In this document: positions 49,701-59,074 of the stretch, piece by piece | How positions within the stretch are numbered: the stretch's first letter is position 1 | Layout: each line of letters begins with the position of its first letter | Origin: Streptomyces griseocarneus | GTDB lineage: Bacteria > Actinomycetota > Actinomycetes > Streptomycetales > Streptomycetaceae | NCBI GenBank assembly: GCA_003674045.1 | Contig: PENC01000001.1 | Coordinates: forward strand, 744,001 to 808,000 | Length of the DNA: 64,000 nt | Direction of reading: 5' to 3' | Translations under genes and position numbers: made by a program | Notes under the pieces: model-generated | What the model was told of the DNA's origin: nothing | The model's database searches: none | What the model saw: only the letters and a program-made list of their open reading frames with translations

Positions 49701-52700
49701 CCTCCACTCTGCGGCATCTGCTGTCGCGGACAAGCTGAAGACGGTCAACGAGCGGTTGATCTCTGTCGGCAATCGGCGGGTGTCGAAGGCTACTTCCTCT
49801 GTCAACTCGCTGAAGACTGCGTTGAAGAATGCGGCGGACGAGGGTGACCGCCTGGGCGGTCACATCGGGGATATCAACCGGATGACTGGCGGCGGTGGCC
49901 GCGGTGGTAGCGGTGACGACGACGAGGGCAAGAAGAAGGGTCGCAAGAAGAAAGCTCTGGGCGGTGTCCTTCCCGGGTATGCCCCCGGTGTCGACTCTAT
50001 CCCTGCCATGCTTTCTCCGGGCGAAGCGATTCTGCGCCCGGAGGTGGCGGCTCGTCTCGGTGTTGGAACCATCGACGCCTGGAATGCCGCGGCGGCCCGC
50101 GGACACATCCCGCGTTTCGCTCGGGGTGGTGTTGCCGGGCGTCGTGGCAGCGGCGGCCGGGGCTGGCCGTTCTCGATCCTGGATGAGCTGCAAAACGGCA
50201 TCGACTTCTCACCCGTCCTGAACACTTTCACGTCCGGCATTCGTATGGGCCGGGCCGGTGACGGCATCGGCGGCGAGACCGGATCGAATGTTCGGCGTTG
50301 GGGTTCGCGGGTTGCCGGTGACTTCTCCGGGCATGCAGCCAACAACCGCGTGGAGAATCTTCGCGGGTTCGTTTTCAACCGGCTGCCGGAGTTCCTTCGT
50401 GTCACACCGACAGGTGTGGGTCAGGTTCTGGGTGTTGCTGCTGGTGCGGTCGCCCCGACCGCCGGACAGCTTTTCTGGGATGACGTCTGGAAGGGTTCGG
50501 GGAACGTCGTCCAGCGTGGTACGAAGTTCACCACGGACCTGTTGAGCCCGACCAAGCTCCTCCAGATGATCAAGGACTTGTTCGGCGGCATCGCGGGCAT
50601 GGTCAAGGGTCTCGGGCAGCTCGGGAAAGACCTGATCACCGACCCGAAGAAGGTTCTTGACGAGTCGATAGCGACCCTGAAGGACCTTTTTCAGGGCGAG
50701 ATCGACACCGTCAAGGGCATGTTCGACGCCTACGAGCAGATCGTAGGGAATCCGAGCGAGTACGCCCGTGAGGTCTGGGACAACTTTTTCGAGCGTGCCC
50801 GCGAATCCATGCCCAACACCGAGGGCCTATTCCGATTCGCTCGCGGGGGTATTGTGCCGGGCTACTCGCCCGGCAACGACCGCGTTCCTGCCCTGCTCTC
50901 GCCGGGCGAGGCAGTGCTTACTCCTCGGGCGGTGCGGGCCCTCGGGCACAGCGCCGTCCGCGGCCTCAACAGCGCGGCGGACGGCGGGATACTTCCGCCC
51001 CGCAGCTACGGGCAGGGCTCCGAGCAGGTGCACGTGGTCACGTCCCTGCCCGACGCTGCGGGCGTCGAGGCTGCCGTGGCCCGGATCGAAACTGCGCTTG
51101 CAGAGCTGACGGCGGCCGTGCAGTCCCACCAGGCGGCGACCGCTGTCGCGTGGGCAGACATCACTGCACAGGTCCGTGATGCTGTCGACGGCCAGATCGT
51201 CCCCGCTCAGGACCGCTGGGCACAACACCTGACCGGTCCGCTCACCGGGGCGGAGCGCGCCTTCGTCGCCGTCCACCAGACCGTGTGGCGCACGGTGCAG
51301 GATCAGGTGGCGTCGTCGACGGCGAGCAATCTCGACCAGTTCGGCCGGCTGCGGTCCGGCCTGGGAAATCTCCGGGCCTTCTTCGAGCTGACGGCTGCCC
51401 GGATTCAGAGTGTGTGGCGTACGGCCATGGGCTACGTCGACACCGCGACCAGGAGCACGGCCACCGGCCCGTACAACTCCGGGGCCGTGCCGATGCTCTC
51501 GGAAATGGCGAAACTCGCCGGGGCGGAGGCCCCTCTTCACCCGGTCCGTTTCAGTACGGGTGGCGTGGTCCCCGGGTATGCGCCGGGCGTCGACGACGTC
51601 CCGGCCCTGCTCTCCCGGGGTGAGGGCATCGTCCGTCCCGAGGTCGTGCGCTGGCTCGGCACGGACACGATCTACCGCTGGAACGATCTGGCCCGCAAGG
51701 GCGGGAATCTGTACGCCCGCGGCGGCATCGTCGGCGACGGCGGAGCGTGGGTCCGCCAGCACCAGGACGACGACTACCGCGGCTATGAGGAGGCGATCGG
51801 TAAGGGCTGGGAAGCCATCGTTGCCCCCAGCTTGAAGAACATCGCTGACAGCTTCGGCATGGCAGGTCGGCTCAACGCCAGCGCCTTCGAGAAGGCACGC
51901 CCCTGGGCAACCGCCTGGGGCAAATGGGCGGACGAGCACACCGGCGGCGGTGGCGGCCTGGTGGCCCAACTCGCCCTCCAGGAAGCCAAGTCTGGCGACA
52001 TGTCGGGCGCGAAGTACATCGGGAGCTCTGACTACGAGAGCTGGTGCGCGGACTTCGTGAGCTGGATTGTCGACCACGCGTCGGCGACCGGTTCGTACGG
52101 CGGCTCGCCGACGGGCACGCCGGGCAACAGGTGGCCCGCGGTGGCCACATGGGTCGAGCACATGCCCATGGTGCCGACGTCGCAGGCCCGTGCCGGTGAC
52201 CTCATGGTGTACCGGGGCTACGGCCCCGGCGACTGGGGTCACATCGATATCGCCACGGGCCGCCAGGGCGAGCAGCTCGAAACCGTCGGCGGCAACGAGA
52301 GCAGGTCCATCCGCCGCCAGCTCGGCTACGGCAATCGCGCCGACGGCGCACTCCGACCTACAGGTCGTGCCCCTGGTACTGGTGGCCCGATCCTCAATCC
52401 GTGGCCGGGCTCGCTCGCCCGGCTGAGTCAGGGTGTCGGCGAGTACGCGACGGGTCAGGGCGGGCCGGTGGCCCGCTGGCGCTCCCTCGTCGAGCAGGTC
52501 ATTCGGGAGCTTGGAGGCCGCGGTGGAATCGGTCTCGGCGACGTGGGCCTGGTGCTGCACCGGATCGACGTGGAGTCGGGTGGTGACCCGAACGCGGTCA
52601 ACAACTGGGACTCCAACGCCGCCGCGGGCGACCCGTCGAAGGGCCTCATGCAGGTGATCGGGTCGACCTTCGCCGCCTACGCGGGGCCGTACCGCGCCCG

Positions 52701-53028
52701 GGGTCAGTACGACCCGTACGCCTCCGTCTACGCCGGGCTCAACTACGCGATCGACGCGTACGGCTCGGGGTGGCGTCGGGCGCTCGGCGGGACCTCGGGC
52801 TACTGGACGGGGACGCAGTCGGCGACGGCCGGGCTCGCGATGGTTGGTGAGCATGGTCCGGAGCTGGTGAATTTCCGGGGTGGTGAGCGGGTCTACAACG
52901 ACCGCGATACCGAGCGCCTGGTTGGCGGTCGACGGTACGAGATTCACATCCATGAGGCCAAGTCGGAGAACACAGAGGCTGCTGTTCTGCGTGCGATGCG
53001 CGCGGCGGAAGTCATGGCGGGCTACTAG
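46747..53028 (+). CDS. Tape measure protein with CHAP and lytic transglycosylase domains
   Basis: A 2093-residue protein that sets tail length and is ejected first. Arg/Glu/Ala-rich coiled coil at about 60-345; hydrophobic segments near 380-395 and 720-740. Three repeats of the type GYxPGxDxxPALLSPGE begin near 1074, 1367 and 1602. A CHAP cysteine is in YESWCADFVSWIV (about 1767) with HID downstream. A lysozyme-like transglycosylase has HRIDVESGGDPNAVNNWDSN (about 1939) and GLMQVIGSTF. The end AMVGEHGPELVNFRGGERVY is typical of siphovirus tape measures. Confidence 0.94.
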   Translation: MAGARGSIKIGTGYILVEPSMDQEAVGRLSTQLVKRMAKVGVEAGRVLGAGVAQGLAGLQREIAAEAAKAQRTVTAESAKGSRERQKVKETEEQRLARIEQEITRTHGAQVAARARAALEASEAQTRGLSRDARQALRAHQQSVEGMARADTELAAEQDRTAKRRAKSMLAQYKADLAAYRQTEAEKTKAAEAGASSQVQAVRRAEAEKRRVLEDSARMDREIHREQDRQQRERDAYMRAYYAAHRENERRKRVEIAETARLERQAQAEAQRMGVLRLQAERQIAREIAAAAQLAAREATAAYRAAAQVRRADLREQLAEAQLQRREFQQRIGEYRRSVTSMDRTTDSFLKRFNAGFDKATGKLATFGTHVQETGRAIMHGLVAPLGLLAAALTTVGVKSADSMMQAQAGLRGMGMQVQDVTGMLKEMQRYAIATPYSLQDMQKYGTRYARAIGSHDADYRSNDPARRKKGSARVSKKAADVVEMIGDSAAYGGTMDPNLVSQGMYAMEVMMDMGRVPMRNMKQFERAVNMPAQDLALLLGFHDGTDNKGQRKDASAFMYEFMQDAKHTGGVQGTKLVDALLERWDDKSNGIKGSAARMAGSTISGRIGQMKESGQVKLQSLFMKEGKDGRFEYTGLGEKIMGRKVAQRDDDGKIVKDHNGDVVYDYKGGMLNDAKSMGNKLLPHAEKLLEEFFDVLTKLTGWIKSAVNYLSKHKGLRDALLTIAKFAALAAPFLIGFGLLTKVTGKLLKLASPGLKVARGVVDPAQRMVRQHWYAAGSKISGLGYWDGYRAKRADFHDGDTRNARQRTWDRIRGTDRRENEIRVNTSRAQRELRELDEKIQGLQRQLREVNNVSLHPTASGLSGTNVAGQSVAAAAQDARQKIDAAASAMRDLDKRTSTGTVRQEFAYLSQRAETAEKRVKDVTSAVGTLNGKELGGLRREFELSKPATEGLRSAVQEVVERVRALNKTSVSTLRNNLKGGGNSLHSAASAVADKLKTVNERLISVGNRRVSKATSSVNSLKTALKNAADEGDRLGGHIGDINRMTGGGGRGGSGDDDEGKKKGRKKKALGGVLPGYAPGVDSIPAMLSPGEAILRPEVAARLGVGTIDAWNAAAARGHIPRFARGGVAGRRGSGGRGWPFSILDELQNGIDFSPVLNTFTSGIRMGRAGDGIGGETGSNVRRWGSRVAGDFSGHAANNRVENLRGFVFNRLPEFLRVTPTGVGQVLGVAAGAVAPTAGQLFWDDVWKGSGNVVQRGTKFTTDLLSPTKLLQMIKDLFGGIAGMVKGLGQLGKDLITDPKKVLDESIATLKDLFQGEIDTVKGMFDAYEQIVGNPSEYAREVWDNFFERARESMPNTEGLFRFARGGIVPGYSPGNDRVPALLSPGEAVLTPRAVRALGHSAVRGLNSAADGGILPPRSYGQGSEQVHVVTSLPDAAGVEAAVARIETALAELTAAVQSHQAATAVAWADITAQVRDAVDGQIVPAQDRWAQHLTGPLTGAERAFVAVHQTVWRTVQDQVASSTASNLDQFGRLRSGLGNLRAFFELTAARIQSVWRTAMGYVDTATRSTATGPYNSGAVPMLSEMAKLAGAEAPLHPVRFSTGGVVPGYAPGVDDVPALLSRGEGIVRPEVVRWLGTDTIYRWNDLARKGGNLYARGGIVGDGGAWVRQHQDDDYRGYEEAIGKGWEAIVAPSLKNIADSFGMAGRLNASAFEKARPWATAWGKWADEHTGGGGGLVAQLALQEAKSGDMSGAKYIGSSDYESWCADFVSWIVDHASATGSYGGSPTGTPGNRWPAVATWVEHMPMVPTSQARAGDLMVYRGYGPGDWGHIDIATGRQGEQLETVGGNESRSIRRQLGYGNRADGALRPTGRAPGTGGPILNPWPGSLARLSQGVGEYATGQGGPVARWRSLVEQVIRELGGRGGIGLGDVGLVLHRIDVESGGDPNAVNNWDSNAAAGDPSKGLMQVIGSTFAAYAGPYRARGQYDPYASVYAGLNYAIDAYGSGWRRALGGTSGYWTGTQSATAGLAMVGEHGPELVNFRGGERVYNDRDTERLVGGRRYEIHIHEAKSENTEAAVLRAMRAAEVMAGY

Positions 53029-53041
53029 AGAAGGAGCATGT

Positions 53042-53290
53042 ATGGAGACATCGGAACGCGACGAGGTCGCGAAGCGGCACGAGGACGTTCATCTACTGCT
53101 GGGGGAGCTGCATATTGCCTCTCGGCGGGTGTCTGCCTACCTGGGTGACTACGAGCTGGGGGCGGCGATCGGGGATCTCCTGACCTACATCGCGAACGTG
53201 TCCGAGGCGGCGAAGGACAGGGAGGGGAACATGCCGGAGAGTCGTTCACTGGCGCTGGCGCTGGGTATCGCCCGCGCCATCAACCAGTAA
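53042..53290 (+). CDS. Small helical phage protein, unknown
   Basis: An 82-residue protein, entirely helical and charged (KRHEDVHLLLGELHIASRRV...). AAGGAG lies five bases before the ATG. It lies between the tape measure and the distal tail gene. Confidence 0.7.
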   Translation: METSERDEVAKRHEDVHLLLGELHIASRRVSAYLGDYELGAAIGDLLTYIANVSEAAKDREGNMPESRSLALALGIARAINQ

Positions 53291-53349
53291 CCAGCAGCAC
53301 GAGGGTGAGGGGGTGATGCCGGATTCCGATCCCGGCAACAGAACACCAG

Positions 53350-54309
53350 GTGCTAGAGCGGCCGGTTCAGCCCCGGCCGCAACCGCCCCTCCCCGTCGAG
53401 TGGGGACACACCTACGTGTCGATCCGCGGGAGCGACGGCCAGGGCGAAGAGATTCCCCTCACCGGGTCTCAGGGTAAAGACTGGCCGGGGATCATGATGC
53501 AGGCTGGTGCTCAGGGCCTGGACATGCCCCCCGTCGAACTCCACGCCGACGCGTCCCCCAATTTGGACGGGTCGATTTTCCGTTCCGCCCGGGTGGCTCA
53601 GCGCGAGATCATGATCCCGCTCTTCCTGTACGGCATCGACCGCAGGACACTCCTCGGACTGAAACGCAAGTTGGTGAGCACGCTCAACCCGAAGAACGGG
53701 TTCTGTGTGCTCACGTTCATGGAGGCGGATTCCCGTCCCCGCTACCTGTATTGCCGGTACAAGGGTGGTTTCGAGGGGGATGAGGGAGAGGATAGGTCGG
53801 GGTTCAGGTGGGCCCGGTACGGGCTCCAGTTCACCGCCCATGACCCGTGGTTCTACTCGGACCGCATGCAGGTCGCGGAATGGAAGTTCGGCGCCGGAGC
53901 GCCGTTCCTGTCGACCGGAGGCGCCTTCCTGCCGCTCCACCTGGAGCGCGGTCTGGTCTCCACCCCCGACCTCTCGGTAACCAATCCCGGTGACGTCGAG
54001 GCGTGGCCCGTTTGGGAACTCCGCGGCCCGGTCCGGGGATTCCGGTTCACCCAGGCTGGCTCGTCCTTCGGGATTCCGGCCACGGGCTCGGATGTGGTTC
54101 CGGCGGGGCGGATACTCACGGTCGACACCCGACCCGGATACAAGTCCCTCAAGGACGATCAGGGCGTGAACTACTGGCCCCAGTTGGCCCAGAATCCGGC
54201 GCTGTGGCCGCTCCCGGCGGGCCGGTCGCGTATCGCCGTCGAGATGGCACCCGGCGGCAGTGACGCTTCGCTCCGGCTGTCTTTTCAGCCGCGCTACGAG
54301 ACCTATTAG
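53350..54309 (+). CDS. Distal tail protein (Dit-like)
   Basis: A protein of about 319 residues in the Dit position after the tape measure. YRYKGGFEGDEGEDRSG, the central FTAHDPWFYSDRMQVAEWKF and a beta-rich galectin-like second half (VTNPGDVEAWPVWELRGPVR) match the Siphovirus tail component family. The GTG at 53350 lacks a Shine-Dalgarno sequence. An ATT at 53323, nine bases after GAGGGGG, would add nine residues and may be the real start. Confidence 0.82.
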   Translation: MLERPVQPRPQPPLPVEWGHTYVSIRGSDGQGEEIPLTGSQGKDWPGIMMQAGAQGLDMPPVELHADASPNLDGSIFRSARVAQREIMIPLFLYGIDRRTLLGLKRKLVSTLNPKNGFCVLTFMEADSRPRYLYCRYKGGFEGDEGEDRSGFRWARYGLQFTAHDPWFYSDRMQVAEWKFGAGAPFLSTGGAFLPLHLERGLVSTPDLSVTNPGDVEAWPVWELRGPVRGFRFTQAGSSFGIPATGSDVVPAGRILTVDTRPGYKSLKDDQGVNYWPQLAQNPALWPLPAGRSRIAVEMAPGGSDASLRLSFQPRYETY

Positions 54310-54316
54310 GAGGCTT

Positions 54317-55801
54317 GTGGGTTACCGCGTCTTTGTGCGGGACGTGCCGCAGGGCGGCGAACGCCGAATCGTCGGCGAGATCGACACGTGGATCAAGCTG
54401 GATTTGGTGATCCGCTTCAACCAGCCGGGCACATGGCAGTTGCTCGTGAAGTCCGGCACTACGCAAGCGGAGTTGCTGCAAAAGGGGCGGGGGATCGTCG
54501 TCTATCAGGACGGCGTCGCCGACCCGGTGTTCAGTGGTCAGATCGACGCTTTCGAGCGGTACTGGACCAATGATCAGCACACCGCCCAAGGGTCTGTGTT
54601 CGTCGGCGGGAAATCCGATGACGATCTCCTCTACGGCTTTCTCGCGTTTCCGGCCGTCACCGAAGCCGGCCGACCCCTCCCGGTCGAGCAGCTCTACAGC
54701 GGGACGGACAACAGGCCCGTAGCCGGGCCCGTCGGACAGGTCGTCTGGTCCGAGGTTGATATGGCGATGGGGGCCCGTGCTCTGCCTGATCGTCGTGTCG
54801 ACGGGCTTGCAGTGGGCCCCGGATCGACGGCCGGGCCGGGGGTCAAAGACACGCTGCGATTCGACAGCTTGGGCGCGAAGTTTGAGGAGTGGCTGAAGGA
54901 CAAGCAGTTCGGCTACCGGTTCGTGTGGAGTCCTGTTTCCCGCCGGGTCGAGTTTCAGGTGTACGAGTGCCGCGACCTGTCCAAACAGGTCAGGTTCTCG
55001 ACCGACCTCGGGAACCTGAAGCAGTTCACATGGCAGCTCAAAGCGCCGACGGTGACGCGGGCGATCGTTGCATGTCAGGGCGAGGGATCCGACCGCTACC
55101 TGATCCAGCGCATCGACTCCGACGGCGAAGCCGAATGGGGGGTGAGGCGCGAGGTTCTCGTCGACCGCCGGGACATCCCTCTGAAGACCGGAAGCGATGG
55201 TAAGCCCGTGCTGGTCACCAAGGCCGGGTCTGATGGCGTCGAGGACATTGGTGCGGGCCCGGACGGAAAGGAGTGGACGCCGGAACTTGCCGCGGCGAAG
55301 ACCGTGGTGGCCGACGCTGCGAAACGGGTTGCCGACGCCGAGAAGAAGGTCGAGGAAGCCAGGAACGACGAGGAGAAGAAGCGGGCGGAGGCAGAGTTGA
55401 CGGCCATGAAGGCCGTCGAGGAGAAAGCAAAGAGGGCTCTGCCCGGGGCCGTCGAGAAGGCGAAGCCGGTTGCTCTGGCGCACTTCGTTCAGGCTGCGGA
55501 GGACGCAGCCAAGAAGGCGCTCAAGGACGGCGAGAAGAACGGCCACTTCCAGATCTACCCCATCGACACGGAACAGATCCGCTACGGCCGCGACTATCGC
55601 GTCGGCGATGTCGTCACTGTCGCTGCGGACGGCGAGGAGCACTCAGACGTAGTGCGCGAAGTTTCGATTTCTGTCGACGACGGCGGGCGTACGGATGTGA
55701 CGCCGAAGATCGGCGAGCAAGGCACGGGAGAGCCCCTGAATTTGTACAGGCAGGTGTCGGAGATGCGGGAGAAGCTCCGCAAGCTGGAAGCGAGGATGTA
55801 A
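54317..55801 (+). CDS. Tail protein, ReqiPepy6 Gp37-like family
   Basis: A 494-residue tail-tip protein. The N-terminal GYRVFVRDVPQ, IDTWIKLDLVIRFNQPGTWQ and FERYWTNDQH match the Gp37-like family of actinophages, which corresponds to the baseplate hub (Tal) region. Residues about 335-400 form a long charged coiled coil (AAKRVADAEKKVEEARNDEE...), an insertion that may trimerise. The C-terminus ends in another helix (VSEMREKLRKLEARM). GTG start three bases after AGGAGG. Confidence 0.85.
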   Translation: MGYRVFVRDVPQGGERRIVGEIDTWIKLDLVIRFNQPGTWQLLVKSGTTQAELLQKGRGIVVYQDGVADPVFSGQIDAFERYWTNDQHTAQGSVFVGGKSDDDLLYGFLAFPAVTEAGRPLPVEQLYSGTDNRPVAGPVGQVVWSEVDMAMGARALPDRRVDGLAVGPGSTAGPGVKDTLRFDSLGAKFEEWLKDKQFGYRFVWSPVSRRVEFQVYECRDLSKQVRFSTDLGNLKQFTWQLKAPTVTRAIVACQGEGSDRYLIQRIDSDGEAEWGVRREVLVDRRDIPLKTGSDGKPVLVTKAGSDGVEDIGAGPDGKEWTPELAAAKTVVADAAKRVADAEKKVEEARNDEEKKRAEAELTAMKAVEEKAKRALPGAVEKAKPVALAHFVQAAEDAAKKALKDGEKNGHFQIYPIDTEQIRYGRDYRVGDVVTVAADGEEHSDVVREVSISVDDGGRTDVTPKIGEQGTGEPLNLYRQVSEMREKLRKLEARM

Positions 55802-56866
55802 TTGCCCGAAAAGAGTTTCCCGTTTGGGCAGTCGAACAGCTCGGGCGGTCAGGCTGCGGTCTCTCAGGTTGACTGGCAGGACATGGCGAAACTGTGGGGC
55901 GGGGACCGCGTCGACTTCAAGCTAACCAACTACAGCTATCAGAACGGTGGAATGCCGTTTGCTGCGACTGTGGTCAACGGCCGTACGGTCGAGCTGAAGC
56001 CGGGGGCTGCGTGGGTCGGCGGGTTCTTCTACCGCCTGGACTCCACTCTGACCGTGGGCATCGAATCCAACCCCACCGAGAATCCGCGCCGTGACACGGT
56101 CGTCGTGCGCGTCGACGTGTCCAAGGGTTCAGTGAATGTGGCGGTGGTGAAGGGTCAGCCTTCGAAGGCGCCTGTTGCGCCGCGCCCGCGGCGGTCCCCG
56201 GGCCAGATCTGGGAAATGGTCCTCCACGAAGTGCTTGTCCCCGCGAAAGACGGCGCGCTCGTCGTGGATTCGGTTGCCCCGTACGACATGCCGCAGGCGA
56301 TCGCGTCGCCGTGGAATACGCGGCAGACGGCGGACTATCACCCGATGGGCACCCTGGTCTACGACCTCGACAGCGACAGCAACGACACCCAGAACGAAGG
56401 GTTCGTTGGTCGGGACGGGTACATGGTCACCCGGCACCTGGGAAAGCCCCGCACATACGAACCGAAGTTGGTCAACACCGGGAAACTCCCGAGCGGGATT
56501 CAATACCGCGGCATCTGGCGATGGATCGCCCCCAACACGGTCTCCTTCGCAGTCGACATCAACAACCAAACCGACTCAGATATCAAGGGCACCGGCGAAG
56601 GCGCGGTCTCTTTTACCCTCCCGGTGAACCCGACTCCGGCTATTGGGCAGTCTTTCCAGGGCTACATGATCAACGGCGGCTATGACGCCGGGTTGCCGAA
56701 CTTCCTTTCGTTGACTGGCATGTCGTGGATGAACAACCGCACCAACGTCGTGAAAATCCTGCACCCGAACGCGAACCGTCTCCGCGAGGGGCTCGACTAC
56801 CTACTCGTGGTCCCGCGCCGGTCCTCGATCGTCTTCTCCGGCACGTACGAAGCCGACACACTCTAG
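55802..56866 (+). CDS. Tail-tip/baseplate protein, unknown fold
   Basis: A 354-residue protein that follows the hub gene directly (TTG start at 55802, one codon after the previous stop). The first half resembles an upper baseplate module (NGRTVELKPGAAWVGGFFYR, DTVVVRVDVSKGSVNVAVV). The second half (MINGGYDAGLPNFLSLTGMS) is beta-rich with exposed Asn/Thr, suggesting receptor or carbohydrate binding. Confidence 0.72.
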   Translation: MPEKSFPFGQSNSSGGQAAVSQVDWQDMAKLWGGDRVDFKLTNYSYQNGGMPFAATVVNGRTVELKPGAAWVGGFFYRLDSTLTVGIESNPTENPRRDTVVVRVDVSKGSVNVAVVKGQPSKAPVAPRPRRSPGQIWEMVLHEVLVPAKDGALVVDSVAPYDMPQAIASPWNTRQTADYHPMGTLVYDLDSDSNDTQNEGFVGRDGYMVTRHLGKPRTYEPKLVNTGKLPSGIQYRGIWRWIAPNTVSFAVDINNQTDSDIKGTGEGAVSFTLPVNPTPAIGQSFQGYMINGGYDAGLPNFLSLTGMSWMNNRTNVVKILHPNANRLREGLDYLLVVPRRSSIVFSGTYEADTL

Positions 56867-56878
56867 AAAGGGGGTCGT

Positions 56879-57670
56879 ATGGCAGACCGGAATCTGTTCG
56901 GGGGCACGCCGGCTGACGTCGCCGAAAACGAAGCCGGTGTTCGTGTACCGGCCGCTGTCGGTACCGCGTGGACGAGCAAGGAACAGAGTGCCACCCAGGT
57001 CGTAGACCTGGTGGACATTAACGGGACACCGATTACTCAGATCGTCGCCGACGAGCGCGGCATCATCCCACTTTTTTGGGGCCCGGCGAACGGTGCCGAA
57101 TCCCTGTGGGTTGATTTTGGTGTCGGCCGGATGAAGCTCGTGTCCAACTCGATCGGCGAGCGGCTCAAGGCCCATCAGGAGGCGTTGGACCCCCACAATT
57201 CGATGCTCTACACAGATCAGCAGCTCACCAACTATGTGCCCCGGCGTGGTGGACAGGTCACCTCGGAGCGTGGGCGGACGTGGATCGAGGTCCGCGTACC
57301 GGACGCTGTCGACGGCGCCGATACGGTCGGCAACGCCGCACGGCTCACCACAAGCGCGAAGACGCCCGGCGGGTTCGACGAGTTCACGAGGATCAAGAAC
57401 TCCGGCGCGGTCGTCGTTGACCCCGTCGGGCCGTACGTCCCCCTGGCGGTCGGGCAGTACGAGGGGGTGCCCGCGGACGGCACGGCGCTGCTGGTGTCCC
57501 GTGGCCGGGCCGGGACCGAACCCGCCGTCCTCCGGGTGCGAAGTGACGGCCGCATCGAGGCAGCCGGGGCAATCTCGGCGCCGAACATCGGCGGAGCCAG
57601 GGTCTTCTCCGGGCCAACTCCACCTGCTTCTCCGCGTGTTGGTGACGTGTGGGTGAGCTATGGCACGTGA
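56879..57670 (+). CDS. Tail fibre-like protein
   Basis: A 263-residue protein. The N-terminal beta domain (QVVDLVDINGTPITQIVADE) resembles tail-associated modules. A helix (GERLKAHQEALDPHNSMLYT then DQQLTNYVP) is followed by a beta-rich C-terminus. Helix-linker-beta layout suggests a trimeric fibre. GGGGG precedes the ATG. The last 11 bp overlap the next gene. Confidence 0.7.
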   Translation: MADRNLFGGTPADVAENEAGVRVPAAVGTAWTSKEQSATQVVDLVDINGTPITQIVADERGIIPLFWGPANGAESLWVDFGVGRMKLVSNSIGERLKAHQEALDPHNSMLYTDQQLTNYVPRRGGQVTSERGRTWIEVRVPDAVDGADTVGNAARLTTSAKTPGGFDEFTRIKNSGAVVVDPVGPYVPLAVGQYEGVPADGTALLVSRGRAGTEPAVLRVRSDGRIEAAGAISAPNIGGARVFSGPTPPASPRVGDVWVSYGT

Positions 57671-58490
57671 CGTCACCTCGATGGTGTGGGACGGCTCGCG
57701 CTGGGCGGCGGGCACGCCGCGGGTCTGGGACGGCAAGCAGTGGACCACCACGACCACGGTGCGGTACTTCGACGGCGACGCGTGGCGGACCCGGCCTCCG
57801 GACCCGGTCCCCTACCCCCAGCACTCCGGCGCCGCCTCGGGCCTGTACGGCGCCCAGGACTACATCGCTCTGCCCGTGCCCGCCGGGGCTCGGGTCGGGG
57901 ACCTCGTGGTGTCGGTCGGCGCCTCCGACCAGCGGCCCCAGCTCGTCTCTCCGGCCGGGCGCGTCGACCAGGCGCACCAGCTCGCGATGGGGGCCTGGAT
58001 CTCTGTCGTCGTGTGGCCGTGGGACGGCCGCCCCGATGACGTGGTCTGGCAGGTGAGAGGAGCTTCCTCTTCTACCTCGATGAACCTTCTCTATCGCGGC
58101 GGCGACGTGTCGGCGCTGACGCCGACACCGGTCAAGGAGTTCCGGGAGTACGGCGGTGTGAACCGCTTGCTCCTCACCCCGCCCGCTGGCTCGACGAGCT
58201 TGTTCGTCGTCTTGGTGGAGTCGGCGGAGCTCACCGGCTACCGGTGGCCGGACGGGCTGATCCCCCGAGCCGAGAGGCTCGGGCGGTTCGGCAGCATGGC
58301 GTTCAGCCTGATCGCTGCGGACACCCCGGGCTCCGGGGCTCCGGCCGGGGAGTTGCTCCTGGACGCCACGGCCATCAGCACCGCGTGCCTGACGATCCAG
58401 ATTCCGGGATCATCCGGCGACGGTCGGCCGACATGGATTCTCGGCGACGACGTCGCTTCTGTTCTCGGCACGACCACGATTCTCGGATAG
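57660..58490 (+). CDS. Tail fibre/tip protein with Trp-rich N-terminus
   Basis: A 276-residue protein. It starts MARDVTSMVWDGSRWAAGTP, then VWDGKQWTTTTTVRYFDGDAW: three WDG/FDG-type short repeats similar to shaft anchors. The rest is a jelly-roll-like beta domain. Probably a receptor-binding or decoration protein. Confidence 0.7.
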   Translation: MARDVTSMVWDGSRWAAGTPRVWDGKQWTTTTTVRYFDGDAWRTRPPDPVPYPQHSGAASGLYGAQDYIALPVPAGARVGDLVVSVGASDQRPQLVSPAGRVDQAHQLAMGAWISVVVWPWDGRPDDVVWQVRGASSSTSMNLLYRGGDVSALTPTPVKEFREYGGVNRLLLTPPAGSTSLFVVLVESAELTGYRWPDGLIPRAERLGRFGSMAFSLIAADTPGSGAPAGELLLDATAISTACLTIQIPGSSGDGRPTWILGDDVASVLGTTTILG

Positions 58491-58498
58491 GTGATCAC

Positions 58499-59074
58499 GT
58501 AGTAGACATCAGGGCCTGGAGGGATGGCGAGCGGCTCACCGCCGCCGACCTCAACACGTACATCAGTGAGCCGCTCAGGGTGTTTCTGGAGCCCCCCGCG
58601 TGCCGTCGCACGGCAGCAGCGCAGGGCACCGAGCAGAAGGCCGGGGACACGTGGCAGCCGGTGCGGTGGGACAAGCCCGGCATGGGAGCCGGGGCCGCGT
58701 TCTCGTACGACAGCACAGGCGGGGCCATGTCCCAGGACCCCTACCGGATCGTCGTCCCGATCCCGGGCCTCTACGAAATCTCGACCGGGGTGGTCGTGCG
58801 CTCGGTGTCGGGCGGCCTGCCGTGGGCAGTGGCCGCGGTGAACCGTAACGTTACGAACGGAGAGGCCATCTCGACCCTTGCGTTCCTTCGCTTCGGGCTC
58901 GGGCGGTCCGAGTCCCGCGAAAAGTCCGGGGCCGGGTCGGCGACCATTTTCCTCGATGCCGGGGACTACGTCTCCCTCGCGGTGAACGCCAGCGAGGCGT
59001 TCGTTCTCGGTGTCGACGACGGCGCCCAGGCGCTCACTCACCTCGAAGTGCGCTGGACGGGGGCGAGGCCCTGA
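58499..59074 (+). CDS. Tail paralogue 1, non-canonical start
   Basis: About 191 residues: VVDIRAWRDGERLTAADLNT then YISEPLRVFLEPPA..., followed by a beta-rich body ending HLEVRWTGARP. It is related to the next two genes. No ATG, GTG, TTG or CTG lies within reach of the excellent ribosome binding site AGGTGATC (58489-58496). The candidates are GTA at 58499 or 58502; an ATG at 58433 would give an odd Arg-rich leader inside the previous gene. A one-base error is another explanation. Confidence 0.68.
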   Translation, partial: VVDIRAWRDGERLTAADLNTYISEPLRVFLEPPACRRTAAAQGTEQKAGDTWQPVRWDKPGMGAGAAFSYDSTGGAMSQDPYRIVVPIPGLYEISTGVVVRSVSGGLPWAVAAVNRNVTNGEAISTLAFLRFGLGRSESREKSGAGSATIFLDAGDYVSLAVNASEAFVLGVDDGAQALTHLEVRWTGARP

